NCBI RefSeq assembly: GCF_009870755.1
Contig: NZ_WLZU01000004.1
Span: forward strand, 1 to 64,000
Length of the DNA stretch: 64,000 nt
Reading direction: 5' to 3'
Source: Streptococcus halichoeri
GTDB lineage: Bacteria > Bacillota > Bacilli > Lactobacillales > Streptococcaceae
Shown piece after piece: positions 28,262 to 36,137 of the stretch. A model generated the notes under the pieces. That model saw nothing but the letters and a program-made list of their open reading frames with translations, was not told the DNA's origin and searched no databases. Each line of letters opens with the position of its first letter. The stretch's first letter is position 1. The position numbers and the translations under genes were made by a program.

Positions 28262-30748
28262 TTAGTCAACCGACTTCAAGGCTTCAAGCATATCCATGCG
28301 CTTAAGCTGATAATGAACCCAAAAAGCTAAGCTGGCAACGACCAAACAAATGGTAAAAATAGGTAGAGCCAGCACATAGCACGCAATAGCATGGCCAAAT
28401 TGCATGGACTCCGTTACTAACTGTGCCATGATCAATCGGTGAAGGCCCCATCCCCCAAGCAAACCAAGTAAGATACCAAGCCCTGTCAAAACAAGCGTTT
28501 CACGATAGATATAAAAGGTAACTTCTCCATCATAAAAACCTAAGACTTTTAGGGTTGAGAGTTCTCGTGCCCGCTCAGCCATGTTGATAGCTGTTAAATT
28601 ATACAGAATCACCAAAGCTAAAACCGTAGCTAAAACCACCAAAAGAATCATGATATGACGTAAGGAGCGAACAGTAGCTTCTACAGAATGGCGCAGTGTC
28701 AATTGTTGACTGACATGGCTAACTGCTGGCTCCTTTAAAATGGTACTTGCTGCTGCTTTAATCGCACTTGCTCGCCTAGACTGTAATTGAAGAAAATAGC
28801 CATCTTCTACAGGAAGCTGAGCAAAGACATGTTGATAATAACCCTGTGAAACCACTATGTAATGCCCAACCTTCATATCAATAATACCCGCAACGCGTGC
28901 TTGATAGGTTTGACCTTGATCGTCTGTAATCGTTAGCATCTGCCCCTCTTTGACCTGATAGGCTTTGGCTAAAAGATCGGATAAAAGGATTCCTCGCTCA
29001 GGCACCCGAAGGCGCTGGCCAAAACGAGCGTCATATAGCCCAATAAAAGGGTGTAGGCTGGCATTTGGGCTCACTAAGATCGTAACAGCTTGCTTATTCG
29101 TCTGGCCGTCAATAGTGACCTGCAGCTGACTAATCCGGACCTCTTGCTTATCAGCAATAGCAGAGCTTTCCAAAGTATGCTCTAACCGTTTAAAATCTCT
29201 TGTTTGCCTTTGCTTTTTCACAAAAACCAGTAAATCATAAGGCGTCAATTGATGAAACTGTTGTTTTACCATAGACGACAAAGAAGCTTGAAGCCCAAGG
29301 CCAGCATACATTAAAGTCACAGAACCTGCCACCCCAAGCAAGGTCATCATCATCCTTTTTTTGGAGCGTAACATATTACGGGTAGTGACCTTTTGCGTAA
29401 ACGATAGCTTACCCCAAAGCCAAGGCCAATATTCTAAAAATACCTTTGCCCCCTTAGTGGGTGGTTTTGGCACCAATAGCTGCGCTGGACGAGCCAAAAG
29501 GGTCTGTCGAACGACCAAAAAGGCTGGTAAAACTGCCGCAACCATAGCAAAAACAAGGGCCAAGGCTGCAGATGATACATCAAAAACAAGACTAACTTGT
29601 CCAAGGCCCAGTGGCTTAACAATAATACCTGCAATCAAATCAGCTAGATAATAGGTTCCACCAATAATTCCCAATAAGCTGCCCCAAAAGCTAGCCAAAA
29701 AGCCATAGGTTATTACCGTCATTCCAGTGGCCTGTTTAGAGTAGCCCATAGCTAACAATAAACCTAAATTGAGCCGCTCTTCATCAACATAGCGTGAAAT
29801 CGTAGTAAAGGTCACTAGGGCAGCCACTATGTATAAAACAAGGGGGAAGATTTGACCAATCATCTGAATGGACCTAATAGCAGTATCATACGACTGATAA
29901 CCTTCTGACCCAGCTAGAGTCATCCGATTAAAGCTTGTAAACCTAGGTGACTCTAGAAACCTTTCTTTCCCTATCTTTTTGTTGTCCTTGGTCTGTTGGA
30001 GGACTTTTTGCTGGCGCTGCTTAGCTTCTTGTGTCAGCGTTTTTAGTTTTTGATCAAGGGCTGCTTGATACTTTTGAAGTTGCATTTTATAGGCCTTAGT
30101 AAAGCCACCAAGAGGAGCTAAATCCTGATAAAAGATGCGGGCCATATTCTCAGGCATTTGAAAAGCTTCTTTTGAGAGTACCGCATAGGCCTTAAGATTC
30201 CCATCACCTTGTGTAGAAGCACCAAGGTTGGTCTTTGACCAAATTTCTGAAGAATAGGCAAAGCCTACCACCTTATAATCTCTATATCTTAAAGTGCCGT
30301 GATTTTGCGGCTTTAAGCTAATCGAGCTACCTAAAGGATATTGCTTTTCTAACCAGGGAGCTAGTGCAACCTCGGTCTTCATTTGAGGCAAGCGCCCTGC
30401 TGTAAGCTGAAATAAGGACTGCTGGCTCGGTTTTTGAAACAAACGGATAGCCTGCTTTCCTTTGTGACCCATAGTTGCTTCTAACACTCGGCTATAACTC
30501 ATATCAACCTTGTCTAGGTGAGCCAATCGCTCTTTTTCCCGCTCTGAAAAGCCTTGATTTGCTAGTACCATCACATCAGCCACCCGGTGGCGTCTAATAA
30601 AGGCATTTCCTGTTTGCTCTAAGTCAGGTCCTGCTGCTTTTAAACCAACTAAAGCAAACGAACCCAAAGTCATTAATAAAAAGAGTGAGATAAAACGTGC
30701 CTTGGTTTCCCTAATCAATCGAAAAAGCGATTTCCATAGCGTATGCAT
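28262..30748 (-). CDS. FtsX-like ABC transporter permease
   Basis: This 828-aa membrane protein of the MacB/FtsX class has an N-terminal membrane segment (about 15-35), a large extracytoplasmic region, then a first FtsX domain with three helices (about 290-420). A second segment at about 465 (TLLGVAGSVTLMYAGLGL) opens the second half, which ends in a second FtsX domain (about 690-820). This two-times-four-helix layout fits large exporters that handle lipids, peptides or wall stress. It lies 12 bp after the ATPase gene. The substrate is unknown. Confidence 0.88.
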   Translation of the reverse strand: MHTLWKSLFRLIRETKARFISLFLLMTLGSFALVGLKAAGPDLEQTGNAFIRRHRVADVMVLANQGFSEREKERLAHLDKVDMSYSRVLEATMGHKGKQAIRLFQKPSQQSLFQLTAGRLPQMKTEVALAPWLEKQYPLGSSISLKPQNHGTLRYRDYKVVGFAYSSEIWSKTNLGASTQGDGNLKAYAVLSKEAFQMPENMARIFYQDLAPLGGFTKAYKMQLQKYQAALDQKLKTLTQEAKQRQQKVLQQTKDNKKIGKERFLESPRFTSFNRMTLAGSEGYQSYDTAIRSIQMIGQIFPLVLYIVAALVTFTTISRYVDEERLNLGLLLAMGYSKQATGMTVITYGFLASFWGSLLGIIGGTYYLADLIAGIIVKPLGLGQVSLVFDVSSAALALVFAMVAAVLPAFLVVRQTLLARPAQLLVPKPPTKGAKVFLEYWPWLWGKLSFTQKVTTRNMLRSKKRMMMTLLGVAGSVTLMYAGLGLQASLSSMVKQQFHQLTPYDLLVFVKKQRQTRDFKRLEHTLESSAIADKQEVRISQLQVTIDGQTNKQAVTILVSPNASLHPFIGLYDARFGQRLRVPERGILLSDLLAKAYQVKEGQMLTITDDQGQTYQARVAGIIDMKVGHYIVVSQGYYQHVFAQLPVEDGYFLQLQSRRASAIKAAASTILKEPAVSHVSQQLTLRHSVEATVRSLRHIMILLVVLATVLALVILYNLTAINMAERARELSTLKVLGFYDGEVTFYIYRETLVLTGLGILLGLLGGWGLHRLIMAQLVTESMQFGHAIACYVLALPIFTICLVVASLAFWVHYQLKRMDMLEALKSVD

Positions 30749-30760
30749 TTACTGCTCCTT

Positions 30761-31462
30761 TTAATAGTCAATATTAGCGATAGGAACTGGCTGGGCGTTA
30801 ACCGTGATAGACTCGACTTTAGCATCATGCAAACGAATCACTCGATCAGCCATCGAAGCTAAAGCACTATTGTGCGTAACAATAATGACCGTGGTAGCTT
30901 GGGTGTGTGCGAGGTCTTGCAATAATGTCAAAACTTGCTTACCAGTTTGATAATCTAAAGCTCCCGTAGGTTCATCACAAAGCAATAGCTTAGGCGACTT
31001 AGCCAAGGCGCGAGCAATCGAAACGCGCTGCTGCTCCCCGCCTGATAACTGACTGGGAAAATGATTTTGCCTTTCCTTAAGGCCAACATCCGCCAATGCC
31101 TCACTAGGATCACGATGATGCCGGACAAGCTCAACTGCCAATTCAACATTTTCCTTAGCAGTAAGATTGGGAACTAAATTATAAAATTGAAATACAAAGC
31201 CGACATTCTCACGGCGGTAAGCCGTCAATTGCTTGCTATTAAAATGGGTAATATCTTGCCCATCAATCAGAACCTGCCCCTGATCAGCTTGATCCATTCC
31301 ACCTAAAATATTTAATAAAGTAGATTTTCCTGCACCAGAAGCACCTAGGATAACCACTAGCTCGCCTTTTTCTATTGTAAAGGTGATGTCTTTATTCGCA
31401 TAAATCGTATGATCCCCCATCTTATAAAACCGTGATACTTCATCTAATGAGATATAGGACAA
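30761..31462 (-). CDS. ABC transporter ATP-binding protein (MacB/LolD-type)
   Basis: This 233-aa ATPase partners the FtsX-like permease. It has Walker [10 protein letters not shown], signature LSGGEQQR, Walker [13 protein letters not shown] and H-loop VTHN. I choose a TTG start at 31462 because GGGAGG lies 6 nt upstream and [13 protein letters not shown] is the conserved opening. It is the first gene of a two-gene operon; A/T-rich -10-like sequence (TATAAT) lies about 70 bp upstream. Confidence 0.9.
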   Translation of the reverse strand: MSYISLDEVSRFYKMGDHTIYANKDITFTIEKGELVVILGASGAGKSTLLNILGGMDQADQGQVLIDGQDITHFNSKQLTAYRRENVGFVFQFYNLVPNLTAKENVELAVELVRHHRDPSEALADVGLKERQNHFPSQLSGGEQQRVSIARALAKSPKLLLCDEPTGALDYQTGKQVLTLLQDLAHTQATTVIIVTHNSALASMADRVIRLHDAKVESITVNAQPVPIANIDY

Positions 31463-31674
31463 AATCAGCCTCCCCTGTTACCTGTGCCATAAAGCTTTGT
31501 CAAAAAAGCTTTTTTATGTTCTAAGTCTATTATATGATTATGAAAGAGCTTTCACAAGTGTTTAAAGAAGCGCGAACCATTTTTCAAGAAACCTGGCACG
31601 TGTTTTTAATCATAAAGTAAACAGAAGTTGATTTAGTCTAAAACCAAAACTGTGAAGGCATTCAAGGATGACAA

Positions 31675-31735
31675 AAAACGAATGAAGTTAGTGCCCAATC
31701 TTTTTGACTGGCACTTGATTTCCCTCATTCGTTTT
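31675..31735. repeat. long imperfect hairpin in a 700-bp gene-poor region
   Basis: AAAACGAATGA (31675-31685) pairs with TCATTCGTTTT (31725-31735), and AGTGCC (31690-31695) with GGCACT (31710-31715) inside. T-rich flanks on both strands make it a possible bidirectional terminator. It could equally be the end of a small interspersed repeat that also covers the tiny frame at 31831-31896. Confidence 0.5.
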
Positions 31736-31830
31736 AGAATAGTCTTCTGGCTTTGCATTTCTAGCAGTCTGACCTCGCAGCTTTTAGTTTAAGGGGGCAT
31801 TTGCTAAATTGCTTGACATCAGGTACAACA

Positions 31831-31896
31831 TCACCAACTTACAACAGTAGTGGTGGCCCAGCTAAGTCTACAGCTTTGTCCTTTAACTAATGGCAT
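31831..31896 (-). CDS. possible 21-codon peptide, or decayed small gene
   Basis: On the minus strand GGAGG lies 8 nt before an ATG that opens MPLVKGQSCRLSWATTTV and stops after 21 codons. In another frame, overlapping the end and continuing, the sequence reads VGDVVPDVKQFSKCPLKLKA before a stop, which suggests one frame broken by an indel. I do not recognise the product. The strong ribosome site is the main reason to list it. Confidence 0.3.
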   Translation of the reverse strand: MPLVKGQSCRLSWATTTVVSW

Positions 31897-31961
31897 TTGA
31901 TTGTCCTCCCTATTCTGCTTGCTCTCTTCTATAGCAGAGCGATGGATTTCTTTCTAAAAAT

Positions 31962-31984
31962 AAAAAGCTAGAAACACTCTAGCT
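31962..31984 (-). terminator. minus-strand terminator upstream of the small frame
   Basis: AGCTAGA (31966-31972) pairs with TCTAGCT (31978-31984); the minus strand continues TTTTATTTTT. It ends whatever is transcribed between 32097 and 31985, where no real gene is seen. Confidence 0.55.
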
Positions 31985-32097
31985 CACAATAGCAATAACG
32001 TTGCCAACCACCATCAAAAGAAAAACCGTGAAATGGTAACATTTCCTTGCGTTTTTTGACTAAGCAGCGCTGCTACTTTTTGAGTATGGTTTTGCTT

Positions 32098-32146
32098 TAA
32101 AAAAAGATTGAAGAAAATTGTTGGTAATGACCCTTTTCTTCAATCT
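32098..32146 (-). terminator. terminator of the BusR-like gene
   Basis: AGATTGAAGAAAA (32105-32117) and TTTTCTTCAATCT (32134-32146) form a perfect 13-bp stem followed on the minus strand by a T7 run (32098-32104). It lies 22 bp past the stop of the regulator gene. Confidence 0.85.
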
Positions 32147-32167
32147 AAACGATATCAGGTAAGGATG

Positions 32168-32812
32168 CTATAATCCCATAGAAAGATTGAAGAAATTTTT
32201 CATTCGAGAATAAACCGTATCATCTCCAACAAAGTAGATATGATCACCTTTTTCAATAACTGCATACGGGCCTGGCGAGATTAGAAACTTGCCATCATGC
32301 TCTATTGCAACTACTGTTGCACCTGTTTGATGCCAAAGATTAAGCACACCAATCGATTTACCAAAGTGTTCTGTATCACGGCTTACTATAATTTCATAAG
32401 GTGCCAAAGGATATTGCTTACTAATCGACTGACTTTGCATTAAAAAGTCATTTACTAACACATTCAGCTGATCCATATCATTTTGCTGAGCAGCAATATT
32501 TTGCCGAATCTTTTCTTTGATAACAGCAATAGAATGGGTCGTTTCATACTGCTTTATAAATTCAATCGCCTTCTCCTTTGATAAGACAATGGCCCCGCTA
32601 CCGTGTTTGAGAGTTAAAATTTTCAAATCCGCTAAGATATTCAAACCCTTACGTGCTGTCTCTGGCGATACATTAAAGGTTGAAGCTATAGTAGTCCGTG
32701 ATTTTAGCTTTTCCCCAACTTCATATTCTCCATTGGCAATTCGCCCGGCCACAGAGATGGCGATTTGTTGATATTTTGAGCTGGTCAGCTCCTTTTGATT
32801 CGCTTTCGTCAT
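32168..32812 (-). CDS. busR: BusR-like c-di-AMP-sensing regulator (GntR HTH plus RCK_C/TrkA-C)
   Basis: This 214-aa protein has an N-terminal GntR winged helix (about 8-75, with KLKSRTTIASTFNVSPETARKGLNIL), a helical linker (about 85-125) and a C-terminal RCK_C (TrkA-C) domain (about 130-214). The same layout defines BusR, which represses the glycine-betaine/osmolyte importer busAB when c-di-AMP is bound. The RCK_C part shows IGVLNLWHQTGATVVAIEHDGKFLISPGP. AAAGGAG lies 7 nt before the start. No busAB is next to it, so the target must be elsewhere or different. Confidence 0.8.
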   Translation of the reverse strand: MTKANQKELTSSKYQQIAISVAGRIANGEYEVGEKLKSRTTIASTFNVSPETARKGLNILADLKILTLKHGSGAIVLSKEKAIEFIKQYETTHSIAVIKEKIRQNIAAQQNDMDQLNVLVNDFLMQSQSISKQYPLAPYEIIVSRDTEHFGKSIGVLNLWHQTGATVVAIEHDGKFLISPGPYAVIEKGDHIYFVGDDTVYSRMKNFFNLSMGL

Positions 32813-32918
32813 TTTCCACTCCTTTCTTTTGAATATCGCAGTGTTTATTACATTTTACTATCTTTTTTATCACATTGCAATTTCAATCTTAACTCATTTT
32901 AATCCAGTTTAAAATAAA

Positions 32919-32938
32919 GGCTGGTTAGTCAACCAGCC
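32919..32938 (-). terminator. terminator of the Gls24 cluster
   Basis: GGCTGGTT (32919-32926) pairs with AACCAGCC (32931-32938) with a 4-nt loop, followed on the minus strand by TTTATTTT. It lies 35 bp past the last gene of the cluster. Confidence 0.8.
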
Positions 32939-32972
32939 CTTTGTCTTATCAAAATGAGTATTTAAAACAAAT

Positions 32973-33461
32973 CTAGTTAGTTGATGAATGGGTATTAGAC
33001 TTTTCAGCAACTGATGTTTTGATTTGATCAGTTTTTTCACTGACATAATTGGAAGTTGAGCTTGCAGCACTTGATACACGATCTTGAACAGTTACTTCAG
33101 CTTCTTTTTGCTCTTCCTTGGTCCGAATATCCACCACATTGACATTAACTTCAACAACTTTTAAGTGTGTCATAACATCAACATTTTGGGCAACGATTTG
33201 TTTTAAGCCTTCAACGACTTTTGGAATATCCTTACCGTACTCAACAATAGCATCCAAATCAACAGCTACTTCTTTGCTACCTACCTCAACATTCACCCCA
33301 TCGGTGACAGAGTCAGAATTGACCATGTTGTTTTTAATGTTAGAGAAAAAGCCACCACTAACAGCTAGTAAGCCATCAACATTTTCAAGGGCATGACCCA
33401 CAATTTTTTCAATAACCTTATCATCATAAGTTAGTTTTGTTTTAATTGTATTTTCTGCCAT
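32973..33461 (-). CDS. Asp23/Gls24 family envelope stress protein (second copy)
   Basis: This 162-aa Asp23-domain protein (about 6-120) is related to alkaline-shock protein 23 and enterococcal Gls24. It shares most of its core with the upstream copy (LTYDDKVIEKIVG, LLAVSGGFFSN, DGVNVEVG), so the two are tandem paralogues. The C-terminal 40 residues are Ser/Thr/Lys-rich and probably disordered. Asp23 proteins attach to the membrane through AmaP, encoded in the same cluster. The ATG at 33461 has AAAGG 7 nt upstream. Confidence 0.87.
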   Translation of the reverse strand: MAENTIKTKLTYDDKVIEKIVGHALENVDGLLAVSGGFFSNIKNNMVNSDSVTDGVNVEVGSKEVAVDLDAIVEYGKDIPKVVEGLKQIVAQNVDVMTHLKVVEVNVNVVDIRTKEEQKEAEVTVQDRVSSAASSTSNYVSEKTDQIKTSVAEKSNTHSSTN

Positions 33462-33462
33462 C

Positions 33463-33675
33463 TTATTTCCTTTCTTCATCTTTGTCTTTTTTCAACCCTT
33501 TAGAAAGACCTTCTAATGTATCTTTAGCATTAGCCACAAATTCATCAAATTTACCAGAAACTTTTTCAACTTTTCCTTCTGATTCTAATGATTTGTCACC
33601 GGTCACTTTTCCTAGACCTTCTTTGATTTTACCACCTGCTTGATCAACTTTTGCATTCCATTTTTCTTCAGACAT
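33463..33675 (-). CDS. CsbD-like stress protein (UPF0337)
   Basis: This 70-aa Lys/Glu-rich protein opens [20 protein letters not shown], a typical CsbD opening. CsbD-like proteins respond to general or envelope stress in Firmicutes; their molecular role is unknown. It lies between the two Asp23 genes with a 1-bp junction on one side. AAAGGTGG precedes the ATG by 6 nt. Confidence 0.88.
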   Translation of the reverse strand: MSEEKWNAKVDQAGGKIKEGLGKVTGDKSLESEGKVEKVSGKFDEFVANAKDTLEGLSKGLKKDKDEERK

Positions 33676-33716
33676 GATAGGCCACCTTTCTTAAATTAAA
33701 TCTCAAAAATCAGTTA

Positions 33717-34259
33717 TTATTGCACACGAGGTTCCGTTTGCATATTATCAACTCCATTATTGACAGAAGATTTGACGTTATTTACTTGTTTACTGGTAAA
33801 TTGGCTAGTAGCTTGGGCAGCATCGCTCATTTTATCTTGGAGTGATACTTGATCAGCTTCGTATTGGGCACGTGTTTTAATGTCAGTAACATTGACATTT
33901 ACTTCAATAACATCAAGATCAGTCATTTTTTTAACTTCTTGTTCAACCACTTCTTTAATTTGCTTGAAGATAGTTGGCACATGCTTTTGATATTCAGCAA
34001 TAATATCTAAGTCAACTGCGACTTGTTTTTTACCAACCTCGACATTAACACCATCTCTTACGGAATCAGAGTTAACTAATTTTCCTTTAAGATTTGAGAA
34101 AAAGCCACCATTAACAGCTAGTAAACCATCAATATTTTCAAGGGCTAGCCCAACAATCTTTTCGATAACTTTATCTTCATAAGTGAGTTGGCCGCGGATA
34201 CCAGAAGCATCCAAATGAGTGTTTGTTTTTGTTGTGTTTTTAATGTAAGTTTCAGTCAT
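33717..34259 (-). CDS. Asp23/Gls24 family envelope stress protein (first copy)
   Basis: This 180-aa Asp23-domain protein opens MTETYIKNTTKTNTHLDA and then has the same core as the downstream copy (LTYEDKVIEKIVG, GGFFSNLKGKLVNSDS). Its N-terminus is about 18 residues longer. Both copies carry an IxVNVxDIxT segment (VNVTDIKT here). AAGGAG lies 7 nt before the start. Duplicate Gls24 proteins are common in streptococci and enterococci. Confidence 0.87.
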   Translation of the reverse strand: MTETYIKNTTKTNTHLDASGIRGQLTYEDKVIEKIVGLALENIDGLLAVNGGFFSNLKGKLVNSDSVRDGVNVEVGKKQVAVDLDIIAEYQKHVPTIFKQIKEVVEQEVKKMTDLDVIEVNVNVTDIKTRAQYEADQVSLQDKMSDAAQATSQFTSKQVNNVKSSVNNGVDNMQTEPRVQ

Positions 34260-34303
34260 GGTAATTCTCCTTTTTGATATGATTGGGACTAATTTTTGCT
34301 TAA

Positions 34304-34492
34304 TTATCTGCGGTTACGAAATTGTTCCAACAAGCCTGTTTTCTTTAAATACAATCCTAAATAGGCACCTAGGGCAGTAAACACTAATGCAAGAATGGTT
34401 TTCCAAAACCCAAAGGAAATAAATGAGATAGCTAAAATTAGTCCAATTCCAGCACCAATGATGGGATATTTATATTTTTCAAAAAATGTCAT
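34304..34492 (-). CDS. DUF2273 small membrane protein
   Basis: This 62-aa protein has two hydrophobic helices (about 10-28 and 31-50) separated by a short turn, and a basic tail (FRNRR). DUF2273 proteins always occur next to Asp23 and AmaP and are part of the membrane anchor unit. GGAG lies 7 nt before the start. The function beyond anchoring is unknown. Confidence 0.85.
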   Translation of the reverse strand: MTFFEKYKYPIIGAGIGLILAISFISFGFWKTILALVFTALGAYLGLYLKKTGLLEQFRNRR

Positions 34493-34502
34493 CTGAATGC
34501 TC

Positions 34503-35084
34503 CTATTCTACACGATCATGGTCAACCGTTCTGAGGTCAGTAGATTTAATATCTTTGACACGGACAGTAAAGTTTACTGGGCGATTAAGGCCAAGAAATT
34601 GACTTAAACCAGTCTCAATGCCTTTTTTAAGTCCGCTGATTTGCTCTGCTGCTCCTACTCGTGAGGCTAACTGACCAGCAACATCCACTTTAAACTTACG
34701 CTTATACATTGAGATGTTCACATTGGGACGTTTCATTAAGCCAGTTTCTTGCACAGCCGAGCGAACATAACCTTCAATAGCCGTTTTCTTCAACATTAAG
34801 GTGCCATTATCTTTAGCAAGCTTAATTTCGGTATAGGTACGTGGATAGAAAATCACCACTAACAATCCGATTACAACCACTATTGCCAACACAACAGCAG
34901 CCCAGAAGAAATAATAGTACAAACCAGGATTTAGATAATAGGGGACTTGGTTAGTATCCCAACTGAGCCAATCATAACTAGCTGGTAAATTCACATATCC
35001 CGCTGTAGCTGTAATCACCAGCAGCAAAATAGATAAGAGTACCAGACTAATAAGACTGAAAATAATTTTCAAAGACTTTGCCAT
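34503..35084 (-). CDS. amaP: alkaline shock response membrane anchor AmaP
   Basis: This 193-aa protein has two N-terminal membrane segments (about 7-27 and 57-80) with an external loop rich in aromatics, followed by a cytosolic Asp23-like domain. In Staphylococcus aureus AmaP tethers Asp23 to the membrane. GAGG precedes the ATG by 6 nt. It lies upstream of the DUF2273 and Asp23 genes, in the expected order. Confidence 0.87.
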   Translation of the reverse strand: MAKSLKIIFSLISLVLLSILLLVITATAGYVNLPASYDWLSWDTNQVPYYLNPGLYYYFFWAAVVLAIVVVIGLLVVIFYPRTYTEIKLAKDNGTLMLKKTAIEGYVRSAVQETGLMKRPNVNISMYKRKFKVDVAGQLASRVGAAEQISGLKKGIETGLSQFLGLNRPVNFTVRVKDIKSTDLRTVDHDRVE

Positions 35085-35135
35085 ATTTACCTCTTTTCTC
35101 TATGGAAGAACTTCCACTAACTAGGCTATGACCTA

Positions 35136-35381
35136 TTAGCGAAGCTTACTAAGAACAAACGAAGTAACGGCAACAACAATGACTGCACCAATAATAGAGG
35201 GAATCAGTGCCATCCCAGCAAGTGATGGTCCCCAAGAACCCAACAATGCTTGGCCAACATAGGCTCCAACAAGACCAGCTACAATGTTAGCAATCCAGCC
35301 CATAGAGCCACCTTTTTTAGTAATCGCACCAGCAACAAGGCCGATGATTCCGCCAACGATTAATGTCCAAATAACTCCCAT
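35136..35381 (-). CDS. GlsB/YeaQ/YmgE family membrane protein (copy 1)
   Basis: This 81-aa protein has three hydrophobic helices with glycine-rich turns (VGGIIGLVAGAITKKGGSMGW). The family, formerly transglycosylase-associated, is linked to envelope stress. The ATG at 35381 has AGGAGAAA upstream; a longer frame to 35441 has no site. It is the first gene of the Gls24 cluster. It is nearly the same as the next upstream gene at 35620, sharing identical DNA stretches longer than 50 bp. Confidence 0.87.
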   Translation of the reverse strand: MGVIWTLIVGGIIGLVAGAITKKGGSMGWIANIVAGLVGAYVGQALLGSWGPSLAGMALIPSIIGAVIVVAVTSFVLSKLR

Positions 35382-35521
35382 GATGTTTCTCCTTTTTCTT
35401 ACAATTTGAGTCAGCCCGAAAATGTGACTACTCAAATTCATTTTAGTGTTGTTATTTTAAAATGTAAAATTTTTTAAGCCCTATCTCTAGGAAATTATTG
35501 CTTAAAACTTAAACTTTATTA

Positions 35522-35580
35522 AGTGACCACACTATTTATTGTTTATATTGTTATTATACACCCTCAGAAAATAATAGCAA
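35522..35580 (-). promoter_or_regulatory. promoter and dyad of glsB copy 1
   Basis: TTGCTA (35580-35575), a 16-bp spacer and TATAAT (35558-35553) form the minus-strand promoter. The start of transcription should be near 35546, giving an mRNA leader of about 165 nt. AGTGACCAC (plus strand) at 35522-35530 lies about 15 nt into the leader and recurs at the same place before glsB copy 2. Confidence 0.6.
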
Positions 35581-35619
35581 GTAATATGACTTGATTTTGC
35601 AAAGTTTTTTTCACTACGC

Positions 35620-35868
35620 CTATTTAGGCATCCGATTAAGAATCAGCGAAGTAACGATAACAACAATAACGGCACCGATAATAGAGGGAATCAGTGCCAT
35701 CCCCGCAAGTGATGGTCCCCACGTACCTAATAATGCTTGACCAACATAAGCCCCAACAAGTCCACCTACAATGTTGGCAATCCAGCCCATAGAGCCACCT
35801 TTTTTAGTAATCGCACCAGCAACAAGGCCGATGAGTCCACCTACAATTAGCGACCAAATAGTTCCCAT
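35620..35868 (-). CDS. GlsB/YeaQ/YmgE family membrane protein (copy 2)
   Basis: This 82-aa three-helix protein differs from copy 1 by only about a dozen residues and ends LILNRMPK. The ATG at 35868 is preferred over one 6 nt upstream because AAGGAG lies 7 nt before it. It has its own promoter and leader. The paired genes arose by a recent tandem duplication or are kept alike by gene conversion. Confidence 0.87.
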   Translation of the reverse strand: MGTIWSLIVGGLIGLVAGAITKKGGSMGWIANIVGGLVGAYVGQALLGTWGPSLAGMALIPSIIGAVIVVIVTSLILNRMPK

Positions 35869-36020
35869 AACCATTCTCCTTTATGTAAGTTATCTTTTAA
35901 GAATATTATTATTCTTAAAAGTGACTATATGAATTAAATCAATAAGTGTCATTTAGCAAATAGCTAGAATAAACCTTTTATCACTAATGTTAAAAAGCTT
36001 ATATTTAAAGCTTTCTAAAA

Positions 36021-36079
36021 AGTGACCACTCTTTATTTAATTTATATTGTAATTATACAACTTCGAAGTGAGATGGCAA
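36021..36079 (-). promoter_or_regulatory. promoter and dyad of glsB copy 2
   Basis: TTGCCA (36079-36074), a 16-bp spacer and TATAAT (36057-36052) form the promoter. The dyad AGTGACCACT (36021-36030, plus strand) lies at about +15 to +24, the same place as for copy 1. The leader is about 175 nt. Confidence 0.6.
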
Positions 36080-36106
36080 GCATTATGCTCAGCTTTTTTC
36101 ACAAAA

Positions 36107-36129
36107 AACCTAGGCCAAAGACCTAGGTT
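36107..36129 (-). terminator. pcrA terminator
   Basis: AACCTAGG (36107-36114) pairs with CCTAGGTT (36122-36129); on the minus strand T-rich sequence follows. It lies 8 bp after the pcrA stop. Confidence 0.85.
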
Positions 36130-36137
36130 AAACATGT

